NCBI GenBank assembly: GCA_002393865.1
Contig: DGUD01000079.1
Span: 233 to 24,588, forward strand
Reading direction: 5' to 3'
Origin: Treponema sp. UBA4319
GTDB lineage: Bacteria > Spirochaetota > Spirochaetia > Treponematales > Treponemataceae
DNA length: 24,356 nucleotides
Shown: positions 14,782 through 22,118 of the stretch, one piece after another
Position numbering within the stretch: the stretch's first letter is position 1
Layout of the letters: each line of letters opens with the position of its first letter
The notes under the pieces: generated by a model
Seen by the model: only the letters and a program-made list of their open reading frames with translations
Told to the model about the DNA's origin: nothing
The model's database searches: none
Made by a program: the position numbers and the translations under genes

Positions 14782-16224
14782 TCATGGCGCCGCTACGGCC
14801 GCCGTGCTCTGCAGCAGGAGCTCTTTGTAGGCTTTTGCGGATATGGGGCGGGCATAGTAATAGCCCTGCGCGATATCGCAGCCCATCCGCCGCAGGGTCT
14901 CCGCCTGCTCTTTTGTCTCCACGCCTTCTGCTATGGTCATCAGGTTGATTTTCTTTGACATATCTATCACCGACGATATGATGGAGAATTCCCGCTCGCT
15001 GCTCGCTGCCGACGAAAGGAATTCCTTGTCCAGCTTGAGCACATCCGCGGGCATGTCCTTGAGCAGGTTGAGCGAGGAGTAGCCGGAGCCGAAGTCGTCC
15101 ACCGATATGTCGTAGCCGGCCTTCTTTATTTTCTGCATGGATGCGATGAGGTGCTTCTGGTTCTCAAAAACGGCGCTCTCCGTCACCTCAACCTCAATTT
15201 TGCACGGCTCCACCTGATATTTCTTCCGTATCTCGTGGAGCTCCGTCGTCAGGTTGGGGTTCAGAAAGTCCTGCCGGGACAGGTTGAACGATATGGTGAT
15301 GGGGTAGGGACAGCTGCCGTCCGGCCCGCTGCGGTTCCAGTCATCGAGGAATTTGCAGACGCTCTCGAAGACGAAGAAGTCTATGCGGGGAATAAAGCCG
15401 TTGTGCTCAAAGAGCGGAATGAAGGTGTCGGGCTGCAGCAGCCCCTTGTCCGGCTTGTTCCAGCGGATGAGCGCCTCGGCGCCGATGATGCGGGAGTCGG
15501 TAAAGGAATACTGCGGCTGGTAGTAGACTTCGAATTCGCCCTGCGCGATGGCGTTCTCCATGGAGAATGTCACCTCGCGGTTCCATTCGTTCAGGATGTT
15601 CATCTGCGGCGTGTATTCCACCACGCGCTGCGTGGCATAGTTCTGCTTGCCGATTTTACGGGCATAGTTCGCCCTGTCAATCATGCACGTTATGTCGGTG
15701 CCAGGGTCTTCGATATAGTAGACGCCGGAGCTGAACGTGAGCCGGTAGCGGTCCGGCAGGTATGCGGTGACGGGGTTCAGCTCGCTCGTTATGCGGAAGA
15801 CCTTGTCCTCCGTGAATATCAGCTCCTGCCGTTTTGTCAGGAAGATGAAGTTGTCCGCGTAGAAGCGGCAGATGAGGTCTTCCGGGCACTCCTTGCTGAA
15901 GTGCTCCGCAATCTCCCGGAGAATCGTGTTCCCGGTGGCGAAGCCGAGGCTGCCGTTGATAAAGCGGAAATCATTTATATCCAGCGAGAGTATCATGTAT
16001 TCATTTTTTTCCGCGTGGCGGAGGATTTTTGCGGCTTTCTGCTTGAATCGCGCGAAGGTGGGGAAGCCGGTCACTTCGTCGCAGGAGACGGAACGCAGCT
16101 TTCTATATAATAGGGCTATGAGCAGCAGCCCTACGCCCGCGCAGAGCGCTGCGAGCATCGTTGTGATACTTGCGGGAATGGCATCCGTCGCATTTTCTGA
16201 AATCAAAAACAGTTTTGTAATCAT
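14782..16224 (-). CDS. c-di-GMP phosphodiesterase with degenerate GGDEF and intact EAL domain
   Basis: A 480-residue membrane-anchored protein. Residues about 18-40 form one hydrophobic helix. Residues about 45-205 have a GGDEF fold, but the signature reads YADNF at 122-126, so cyclase activity should be lost. Residues about 220-475 form an EAL domain with EALIRW (Glu250), SFNLS, EVEVTES, DDFGSGYSSL (Asp376-Asp377), KLDKEF, EGVET (433-437) and QGYYYARPI, so the phosphodiesterase should be active. The ATG at 16224 lies nine bases after a TATAAT box and has no Shine-Dalgarno; the frame is open to a TTG at 16326, but that is upstream of the promoter. It is divergent from the flgF operon, which suggests a motility link. 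Confidence 0.9.
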   Translation of the reverse strand: MITKLFLISENATDAIPASITTMLAALCAGVGLLLIALLYRKLRSVSCDEVTGFPTFARFKQKAAKILRHAEKNEYMILSLDINDFRFINGSLGFATGNTILREIAEHFSKECPEDLICRFYADNFIFLTKRQELIFTEDKVFRITSELNPVTAYLPDRYRLTFSSGVYYIEDPGTDITCMIDRANYARKIGKQNYATQRVVEYTPQMNILNEWNREVTFSMENAIAQGEFEVYYQPQYSFTDSRIIGAEALIRWNKPDKGLLQPDTFIPLFEHNGFIPRIDFFVFESVCKFLDDWNRSGPDGSCPYPITISFNLSRQDFLNPNLTTELHEIRKKYQVEPCKIEVEVTESAVFENQKHLIASMQKIKKAGYDISVDDFGSGYSSLNLLKDMPADVLKLDKEFLSSAASSEREFSIISSVIDMSKKINLMTIAEGVETKEQAETLRRMGCDIAQGYYYARPISAKAYKELLLQSTAAVAAP

Positions 16225-16233
16225 GATGTTACT

Positions 16234-16262
16234 ATTATAAAGCAGTTTTTTGGCTAAGACAA
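16234..16262 (-). promoter_or_regulatory. Sigma-70 promoter of the EAL gene
   Basis: On the minus strand TTGTCT (16262-16257), a 17-base spacer and TATAAT (16239-16234). Nine bases separate the -10 box from the ATG, so the mRNA should have little or no leader. Confidence 0.85.
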
Positions 16263-16275
16263 GAAGAATTTTCTG

Positions 16276-16301
16276 CAAAAAGCCTGACGCCCTGCCGATA
16301 T
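16276..16301 (+). promoter_or_regulatory. Candidate FliA (sigma-28) promoter of the flgF operon
   Basis: GCCGATAT (16294-16301) matches 7 of 8 bases of the FliA -10 consensus. CAAA (16276-16279) stands 14 bases upstream, matching TAAA at 3 of 4. The flgF start is 87 bases downstream. It is back to back with the EAL promoter. Confidence 0.5.
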
Positions 16302-16316
16302 TGAGAGGGACGGGCA

Positions 16317-16363
16317 CGTTCCGCAAGGCGGCAAACTTCCGGAACGACGTTTCGTTTTTTTTT
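16317..16363 (+). promoter_or_regulatory. Leader hairpins and T tract before flgF
   Basis: CGTTCCG (16317-16323) pairs with CGGAACG (16340-16346). AACG (16343-16346) could instead pair with CGTT (16353-16356), directly followed by a run of T to 16363. The two stems exclude each other, as in an attenuator, but both are short. Confidence 0.35.
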
Positions 16364-16388
16364 CAGGTAAGTATAAGGTAGGTGCGAG

Positions 16389-17189
16389 ATGATTAGAGGA
16401 TGGTATATTGGTGCAAGCGGCATGAACGCCCAGCAGAACCGGCTGGACGCCATTTCCAATAACCTTGCCAACGTCGATACGACCGGTTTCAAGAAAGAGA
16501 TTCCGGTGAGCAAAGAATTCAGCCAGCTGCTCCTGCGGAGGACAGAGGCTGACGGCGTCTATAAAACTCCTTTTGGCTCCGCTGACGCCGCGCCTATCAT
16601 CGGCAAGCTTGGCCTTGGCGTGGAGACGAACGAGCTGTACACGGATTTCGGGCAGGGCTCGTTCAAGTCCACGGACACGAACACTGACTTTGCGCTGAGC
16701 GGCAAGGGCTTTTTCGTCGTCCAGACCCCCGACGGCGAGCGCTTTACCCGGAACGGGAATTTCCTTCTCGGCAAAGAGGGAATCCTGCTTACCAAAGAGG
16801 GCTATCCTGTGCTGGGCGAGAACGGGCCCATCCATGTGCCGGACGACAAGTTCTTTATGAACAAGGACGGCATGATTTACAGCAAGGACGACAACGCGCT
16901 TGTTGACCGCCTGAAGGTCGTGCGCTTCGACAACGAGCGCTACCTCAAGAAGCAGGGCTCTTCCCTGTGGAACACGAACGATATCGCGGGCGGATACCAT
17001 ATCGCGGAGGGCGACGAGCGCCCGCAGGTGCTGCAGGGCTACACTGAGACCAGCAACGTGAATGTGGTGAACGAGATGGTTCAGATGATTGAGGTGAACC
17101 GCGCCTACGAGGCAAACCAGAAGTCCATCCAGACCGAGGACGGGATGATGGACACCTTGTGGACAAAGGTCGCGAGCGTCAACCGCTGA
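16389..17189 (+). CDS. flgF: Flagellar basal-body rod protein FlgF
   Basis: A 266-residue rod protein of the FlgF/FlgG family, exported by the flagellar type III apparatus to build the rod. The N-terminal motif MIRGWYIGASGMNAQQNRLD, then NNLANVDTTGFKK, and the C-terminal motif NVVNEMVQMIEVNRAYEANQ, then KSIQTEDGMMDTLWTKVASV, are both complete. It comes first of the two paralogues and diverges more from FlgG in the middle, including a shortened hook-like centre, so FlgF is the better name, although spirochaete annotations often call both FlgG. AGGTG lies a few bases before the ATG. The next gene starts after a 101-base gap without a clear promoter or terminator. Confidence 0.88.
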   Translation: MIRGWYIGASGMNAQQNRLDAISNNLANVDTTGFKKEIPVSKEFSQLLLRRTEADGVYKTPFGSADAAPIIGKLGLGVETNELYTDFGQGSFKSTDTNTDFALSGKGFFVVQTPDGERFTRNGNFLLGKEGILLTKEGYPVLGENGPIHVPDDKFFMNKDGMIYSKDDNALVDRLKVVRFDNERYLKKQGSSLWNTNDIAGGYHIAEGDERPQVLQGYTETSNVNVVNEMVQMIEVNRAYEANQKSIQTEDGMMDTLWTKVASVNR

Positions 17190-17290
17190 TGGCGCCAATC
17201 GCGGGCACTTTGAGCATGGGGGCTGAGCGGAAGCGGGAAATCTCCGGGCGGCCCTGTTAATCAGACTTTCCTTTTGGAGGATACAGAACG

Positions 17291-18085
17291 ATGGTAAGAA
17301 GCCTTTGGAACGCGGCGACCGGCATGAACGGCCAGCAGTCTAATATCGATACAATCTCAAACAACCTTTCGAACGTGAACACGACAGGCTTCAAGCAGCA
17401 CCGCGCTGAGTTCGAGGATTTGATGTACCAGAACGTGAAGCTTGCCGGAACCCCGGCGACAGAGGATACCGTGACCCCGGTGGGGCTGCAGGAAGGAACG
17501 GGCGTAAAGCTTGCCGCGACACAGCGCATTATGACGCAGGGCTCCTTGCAGCAGACTGGTGTCGATACCGATGTCGCCATTGTGGGCGAGGGCTTTTTCC
17601 GTGTGCAGCAGTATGACGGCAGCTGGGCCTATACGCGCGACGGCTCTTTTAAGGTTGATTCGACGGGGCAGCTCGTTACCGCGAACGGTCTCCGCGTGAT
17701 GCCGGAGATTATCCTGCCGGAGGGCTTCCAGATTGAGACGCTCTCCATCAGCGACAGCGGCGTGGTGAACGTCAAGGTGAACGGCAACGTTGAGCCGGTG
17801 CAGGTGGGGCAGCTGGAGCTGTACCGCTTCCCGAACGCGGTCGGCCTTGAGAACGCTGGCGACAACCTGTATAAGGTGACCAACGCTTCGGGTGCTCCTA
17901 TCGCCGGCCGTCCGGGCTTTGAGGGCATGGGCGTGACCAAGCATAAATTCCTTGAGATGAGCAATGTCTCTGTCGTCAACGAGATGGTGCAGATGATTGT
18001 GGCGCAGCGTGCCTATGAATTCAACTCCAAGGCAATCCAGACGAGCGACAGCATGCTGCAGACCGCCGCAAGTCTCAAGCGCTAG
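17291..18085 (+). CDS. flgG: Flagellar basal-body distal rod protein FlgG
   Basis: A 264-residue FlgG, the distal rod subunit. The N-terminus has LWNAATGMNGQQSNIDTISN, then NLSNVNTTGFKQHRAEFEDL; the middle has LQQTGVDTDVAIVGEGFFRV; and the C-terminus ends LEMSNVSVVNEMVQMIVAQR, then SKAIQTSDSMLQTAASLKR, all diagnostic for FlgG. Length equals the family's usual 260 residues. GGAGG (17276-17280) lies ten bases before the ATG. It follows flgF and precedes the FlgJ-like gene by 19 bases, giving a compact rod operon. Confidence 0.95.
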   Translation: MVRSLWNAATGMNGQQSNIDTISNNLSNVNTTGFKQHRAEFEDLMYQNVKLAGTPATEDTVTPVGLQEGTGVKLAATQRIMTQGSLQQTGVDTDVAIVGEGFFRVQQYDGSWAYTRDGSFKVDSTGQLVTANGLRVMPEIILPEGFQIETLSISDSGVVNVKVNGNVEPVQVGQLELYRFPNAVGLENAGDNLYKVTNASGAPIAGRPGFEGMGVTKHKFLEMSNVSVVNEMVQMIVAQRAYEFNSKAIQTSDSMLQTAASLKR

Positions 18086-18104
18086 GCAGTGAGGAGAGGC
18101 TCTG

Positions 18105-18665
18105 ATGGATATCCAGAACATACACGGCTACAGCACGACTAATTTCCTTACGGACGGCAAGGCGAGCAGCCAGGCGGCAAAGAGCAATGCCGAGCAGCAG
18201 AGCTTCCTTGACCTTGTGGCCTCGATGCAGGCGAAAGCCTCTGCGAAGCGGTCTGAGAGCAATGCGCCGACGGTCGCCTCAAGCCAGATTTCTTCCACGC
18301 ACCGCCTGAACGGCGACTATACGCAGGGCTTCGGCGGAACCTATACATCCGAAAAGGATAAGACCGCGAGTCCCCGTGGCTTTGCGGCGAACAGTTCGTC
18401 GGGCAAGGGCGGGCGCCCTGTCATCGACCGTACGTCCGAGCTCTACGAGCAGTCCATGGAGCTGGAGAACTACATGGTAAAGATGATGCTCTCCTCTGCG
18501 CGCAAGACCGTGCAGAAGAGCAGCCTGCTCGGCGGTGAGAACGATTATGCGCAGGAGATGTACGAGGACATGCTGTACGATAACTACGCGGAGCAGCTGA
18601 CGAAGAACGCGGGCTTCGGCCTTGCGGATGCCATCTACATAGAGCTTTCCGGGCAGCGCGGCTAG
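18105..18665 (+). CDS. flgJ: FlgJ-like rod-binding protein
   Basis: A 186-residue protein. Residues 1-105 are low complexity, rich in Ser, Ala and Gln. Residues about 110-186 match the FlgJ N-terminal rod-binding domain (LYEQSMELENYMVKMMLSSA, then YAQEMYEDMLYDNYAEQL, then GFGLADAIY). The muramidase domain of enteric FlgJ is absent, as is usual in spirochaetes, so it probably caps or scaffolds the rod but cannot itself cut peptidoglycan. The ATG at 18105 has GAGGAGAGG about eight bases upstream. It ends the flgF-flgG operon, with a terminator 29 bases on. Confidence 0.85.
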   Translation: MDIQNIHGYSTTNFLTDGKASSQAAKSNAEQQSFLDLVASMQAKASAKRSESNAPTVASSQISSTHRLNGDYTQGFGGTYTSEKDKTASPRGFAANSSSGKGGRPVIDRTSELYEQSMELENYMVKMMLSSARKTVQKSSLLGGENDYAQEMYEDMLYDNYAEQLTKNAGFGLADAIYIELSGQRG

Positions 18666-18693
18666 AGCCTGTCCTTCGATACGATACGCGACG

Positions 18694-18717
18694 ACGCCGG
18701 CTTGCCCGGCGTTTTTT
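18694..18717 (+). terminator. Terminator of the flgF-flgG-flgJ operon
   Basis: ACGCCGG (18694-18700), a 5-base loop and CCGGCGT (18706-18712), then T to 18717. Confidence 0.92.
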
Positions 18718-18760
18718 CTTTATGCGGCGGCTCTTGTGCCGCTTTTCCCCCCTCCTGAAG

Positions 18761-18785
18761 CGGAGCACAAAACTGATTTCCGCGC
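18761..18785 (+). promoter_or_regulatory. 25-base element upstream of the murC promoter (copy B)
   Basis: It matches 32-56 at 22 of 25 positions; the three differences are all transitions (positions 5, 8 and 23). It ends 17 bases before the murC -35 hexamer, the same distance as copy A before the hexokinase promoter. See the finding on the shared element. Confidence 0.5.
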
Positions 18786-18802
18786 CCGCGTCTGCTGCAA
18801 AC

Positions 18803-18831
18803 TCGACATTCCTTGCGATATGGATTATACT
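18803..18831 (+). promoter_or_regulatory. Sigma-70 promoter of murC
   Basis: TCGACA (18803-18808), a 17-base spacer and TATACT (18826-18831). The leader would be about 87 bases. Confidence 0.75.
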
Positions 18832-18924
18832 GGGGGCAGGTTCCTGGGGCTGCCGCTTGCCGTCTTTTGCGGAAGCTGTGCGGCTGCGGGCTCATGCGCC
18901 AGGGAACGGTAGCGGAGGATTTTT

Positions 18925-20424
18925 ATGGATAACGGGAAGAGGCTTCCCCCCGATTTGCGGGGAACCCACATACATTTTGTCGGTATAAAGGGCACGGGCA
19001 TGGCAGCCCTTGTCGAGATTCTGACGGCCAGGGGCGCCGTCATCACGGGGAGCGACGTGCAGGAGCGCTTCTACACGGACGAAATCCTTGAGCGCCTCTC
19101 AATCCGTGCGCTTCCGTTTGACGCCGGGAACATCACTGACAGCGTGCAGTACGTCGTCTATTCAAGCGCCTATTCTCCGGAGAAGAATCCTGACCTTGCC
19201 GAAGCGGTCCGGCGGCAGCTCCCCATGCTTTTGTACAGCGAGGCGCTCGGCGCCCTGTCTGCCACGGCGTATTCCTGCGGCGTGTGCGGCGTGCACGGCA
19301 AGACGACAACGACGGGGCTCGTCGGGACGATACTGAAGGAGCTGGATTTTCCTGCGCAGGTTCTGGCAGGCTCCATCATCGCCAGTTTCGGGGGCAGCTG
19401 CACGATGACGGCGTCCTCCTGCAGCAGCGCCTCCGCCCCCTATTTCGTGGCGGAGACCTGTGAGTACCAGCGGCACTTCATGGCGTTCAGCCCGCAGAAA
19501 ATCATCCTGACATCGGTGGAGAGCGACCATCAGGACTACTATCCCACGTATGAGGACATCCGCGCTGCCTTTGTGGACTATATCTGCAAGCTTCCGCGCG
19601 GCGGACAGCTCGTGTACTGCGCCGACGACAAAGGCGCGGCGGAGACCGCGCTGCTGGCCCGGCAGCGCCGGCAGGACATAGCCCTTGTGCCTTACGGAGA
19701 GACTGCCTCCGGGGACTACCGCATCACCTTCGGCAGCATTGAGGGCGGCTGCCAGCATTTCTCGCTTGCGGCGCTGGGAGATTGTGCGCTGCGGGTTCCC
19801 GGCACCCACAACGTACGCAATGCCGCCGCCGCCGCCGCGCTGTGCATGGAGCTGCTCAAGGAGGACGGCCGCCGTCCGGCTGACTATGCGGACGGCATCA
19901 GGCGGGCGCTGCTTGCCTTTGCCGGCGGAAAGCGGCGGAGCGAGATTGTGGGGCAGGCACGGACTCCCGCCGGGCAGGATGTCATCTTCATCGATGATTA
20001 CGGGCACCATCCCACCGCGATACGGACGACGCTGGAAGGGTACCGTGCGTTTTACCGCGGGCACAAAATCATCGTGGATTTTATGAGCCACACGTACACG
20101 CGGACACAGGCCTTGCTGGAGGAATTCGCATCCTGCTTCGGGAGCGCGGACGAGGTGATTGTCAACAAAATCTACGGCAGCGCGCGGGAGGATGCCTCCG
20201 CCGCGCAGGTGACGGGGGAGAGCCTCGCCCGCCGCATGCAGGAGCATCATGGTCACGTTACGTATGCAGCGGAATTCGACGAGGCGGCGGCATCCGCCCT
20301 GCGCCTGCTGTCAGCGCCCAGCGGGGCTTCTTACCCGGACGGCTATCTTTTTGTGACGATGGGCGCCGGTGACAACTGGAAGGTCGGCGCGAAGCTCCTT
20401 GAGCGGCTGGGGGAGCACGCATGA
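18925..20424 (+). CDS. murC: UDP-N-acetylmuramate--L-alanine ligase MurC
   Basis: A 499-residue Mur ligase that adds L-alanine to UDP-MurNAc with ATP in the cytoplasm, the first step of the peptide stem. The N-terminal domain has HFVGIKGTGM (from Gly20). The ATP loop GVHGKTTTT runs from residue 122. VAETCEYQRHF and TSVESDHQDYY are the MurC versions of the substrate and magnesium blocks. PGTHNVRNAAAAAAL and DDYGHHPTAIRTTL are the family's later motifs. Length is slightly above average for MurC. A GGAGG lies before the ATG. The tripeptide ligase Mpl is the nearest alternative. The stop overlaps the start of the hydrolase gene (ATGA). Confidence 0.92.
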   Translation: MDNGKRLPPDLRGTHIHFVGIKGTGMAALVEILTARGAVITGSDVQERFYTDEILERLSIRALPFDAGNITDSVQYVVYSSAYSPEKNPDLAEAVRRQLPMLLYSEALGALSATAYSCGVCGVHGKTTTTGLVGTILKELDFPAQVLAGSIIASFGGSCTMTASSCSSASAPYFVAETCEYQRHFMAFSPQKIILTSVESDHQDYYPTYEDIRAAFVDYICKLPRGGQLVYCADDKGAAETALLARQRRQDIALVPYGETASGDYRITFGSIEGGCQHFSLAALGDCALRVPGTHNVRNAAAAAALCMELLKEDGRRPADYADGIRRALLAFAGGKRRSEIVGQARTPAGQDVIFIDDYGHHPTAIRTTLEGYRAFYRGHKIIVDFMSHTYTRTQALLEEFASCFGSADEVIVNKIYGSAREDASAAQVTGESLARRMQEHHGHVTYAAEFDEAAASALRLLSAPSGASYPDGYLFVTMGAGDNWKVGAKLLERLGEHA

Positions 20425-21143
20425 GAACAAAACTTGTCCGCCGCCTGCTTGCGCTGCTGGCGGCGCTGCTTTTTGCCGCCTTTGCCGCAATCGCATGCTA
20501 CCTGCTGGATTACTATCGTGCCACGGACGAGGCGCTGGCAGCCCTCCGCCCTGATACCCGCGTGAATGTCGTCCGCACATCGTACGGCTGGCTCTTTGAC
20601 GGCCCCGCTTCCGGCTCCGCGCTCATCTTCTACCCCGGCGCAAAGGTCGGGGAGACCGCATACGCGCCCTTCCTCCGCCAGATTGCCGCGCAGGGGCTGG
20701 ATGTCTGCCTCGTAAAGATGCCTTTCCGCCTTGCTATCCTTGGCGAGGGCAAGGCAGCGGAGGTATGCGCCAGCCATGACTACGCGGACTGGTATATCGG
20801 GGGGCATTCCCTGGGGGGAGCCATGGCAGCCCGTTATGCCGCCTCTCACGGCGGGCAGTTCAAGGGGCTCGCCCTTTGCGCCGCGTATCCCACGGATCCG
20901 CTCGGTTCCGGGCAAAAGCTTATCGTGCTCTACGGCTCCGAGGACACTGTCCTTGACAAGGAGCGTTTTGCCGCAGGTATGCGCCTTGCCCCCGCCGGGA
21001 CTGAGGTGCACGAGCTGCGCGGCGGCAACCATGCGCAGTTCGGCGATTACGGGCCGCAGAAAGGGGATGGCGCAGCTCTGATTCCGGCATCAGCGCAGCA
21101 GCAGGAGGCGGCCCGGCTCATCGTCGCAGGGCTCCTTCCTTAA
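20421..21143 (+). CDS. Membrane-anchored alpha/beta hydrolase
   Basis: A 240-residue hydrolase of unknown substrate. Residues 6-29 are an N-terminal hydrophobic helix after a basic start (MRTKLVRR), so the catalytic part is probably anchored outside the cytoplasmic membrane. The nucleophile elbow is GGHSLGG with Ser130; Asp175 (GSEDTVLD) and His204 (GGNHAQFGDYG) complete a likely triad. ALIFYPGAKV is the oxyanion-side strand. The ATG overlaps the murC stop, so the two are translationally coupled, which hints at an envelope role; that is inference. It resembles the alpha/beta hydrolase family with the GNHAQFGDYG motif. Confidence 0.85.
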   Translation: MRTKLVRRLLALLAALLFAAFAAIACYLLDYYRATDEALAALRPDTRVNVVRTSYGWLFDGPASGSALIFYPGAKVGETAYAPFLRQIAAQGLDVCLVKMPFRLAILGEGKAAEVCASHDYADWYIGGHSLGGAMAARYAASHGGQFKGLALCAAYPTDPLGSGQKLIVLYGSEDTVLDKERFAAGMRLAPAGTEVHELRGGNHAQFGDYGPQKGDGAALIPASAQQQEAARLIVAGLLP

Positions 21144-21213
21144 GGCGGCGGGGGCTGCCCTGACTTTGCAAACGGGGACCGCCCCTGCTCTTCCTGTATA
21201 CGCTCCTTGAAAC

Positions 21214-21242
21214 TTGCCCTTATATCCCGCTTGTGCTATACT
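21214..21242 (+). promoter_or_regulatory. Extended -10 sigma-70 promoter of yicC
   Basis: TTGCCC (21214-21219), a 17-base spacer and TATACT (21237-21242) with TGTGC directly before it. Only six bases separate the -10 box from the ATG at 21249. Confidence 0.8.
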
Positions 21243-21248
21243 TTGGGC

Positions 21249-22118
21249 ATGAATTCAATGACTGGATACGGCTTTAAGGAAGCCGTCGTGGACAATACCC
21301 AGATCAGCGTGGAGATTCGTTCCGTGAATTCCCGCTTTCTGGATCTGAACATAAACCTGCCCTCATACCTCAATCCCCTTGAGCAGCGTGTCCGACGGCT
21401 GGTGTCGGAAAAAATCCTTCGCGGCAAAGTGGATCTGACCATCCGAGTGCGCGATGCCAGCTGCCCGGCGACGGTTTCCGCCGACCCCAAGGCCGCGCTG
21501 ATGTACCGGGATGCCATTGCCGAGATTGCGCGCGCGCTCGGAAAATCCTGCGACGACATTCCCCTGAGCCTTGTCATCGCGCAGGAAGGCGTGCTGAATG
21601 TCTCCCATGACTATGATGCCGAGGCCTACTGGGAGAAGATAGAGCCTGTCTTTGCGGACGTGTTCGGGCAGTTCCTCCGCGACCGGGAGCGCGAGGGGCA
21701 GAACCTCAAGAAGGATTTGCTCGCCAAGCTTGACGTACTTGACGGGTGCGCCGCGTTTTTCAAGGAATGGCAGCCGACGATGGAGCAGCGCTTCCGGGAG
21801 ACCATCACGCAGAAATTCCGGGAGCTGCTCGGTGAGCATGCCGACGAGAACCGCATTATGCAGGAGACCGCCGCCATGCTCGTAAAGTACACCATAAACG
21901 AGGAGATTATCCGCCTGCACAGCCATCTGGAGGCGCTCCGCAAGGAGCTGGACAGCAACCCGGCTCCCGGCAAGCGGCTGGATTTTATCTGCCAGGAGGC
22001 GAACCGCGAGATTAACACCATCGGCAGCAAGAACCAGTTTATGGAGGTGGGCGCCGTCGTCATATCTGCCAAGGACGCGCTGGAGAACATCCGCGAGCAG
22101 GGCAAAAACGTGGAATGA
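21249..22118 (+). CDS. yicC: YicC/YloC family endoribonuclease
   Basis: A 289-residue YicC-family protein; members are endoribonucleases that affect RNA turnover. The diagnostic start MNSMTGYG is present, then SVEIRSVNSRFLDLNINLPS, and GKVDLTIRVRD. The C-terminal domain has EEIIRLHSHLEAL and PGKRLDFICQEANREINTIG, the family's signature. The ATG at 21249 is the family start, and the promoter just before it excludes the longer open frame that starts at 21207. There is no Shine-Dalgarno. The stop overlaps the next gene (ATGA). Confidence 0.93.
   Translation: MNSMTGYGFKEAVVDNTQISVEIRSVNSRFLDLNINLPSYLNPLEQRVRRLVSEKILRGKVDLTIRVRDASCPATVSADPKAALMYRDAIAEIARALGKSCDDIPLSLVIAQEGVLNVSHDYDAEAYWEKIEPVFADVFGQFLRDREREGQNLKKDLLAKLDVLDGCAAFFKEWQPTMEQRFRETITQKFRELLGEHADENRIMQETAAMLVKYTINEEIIRLHSHLEALRKELDSNPAPGKRLDFICQEANREINTIGSKNQFMEVGAVVISAKDALENIREQGKNVE

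Noticed and set aside
16254..17198. Open frame antisense to flgF
   Set aside because: It is a by-product of the GC-rich flgF coding strand and includes the EAL promoter region.
24..18802. GCTGCAAAC repeated near both copies of the 25-base element
   Set aside because: One copy lies upstream of the element (24-32) and the other downstream (18794-18802), so the positions are inconsistent and nine bases can recur by chance.
19162..20256. Open frame antisense to murC
   Set aside because: It has no motifs and sits under a complete murC with all its ligase blocks.
21144..21200. GC-rich stems after the hydrolase gene as a terminator
   Set aside because: GGCGGC/GCTGCC and GGGG/CCCC stems are short and no T tract follows.
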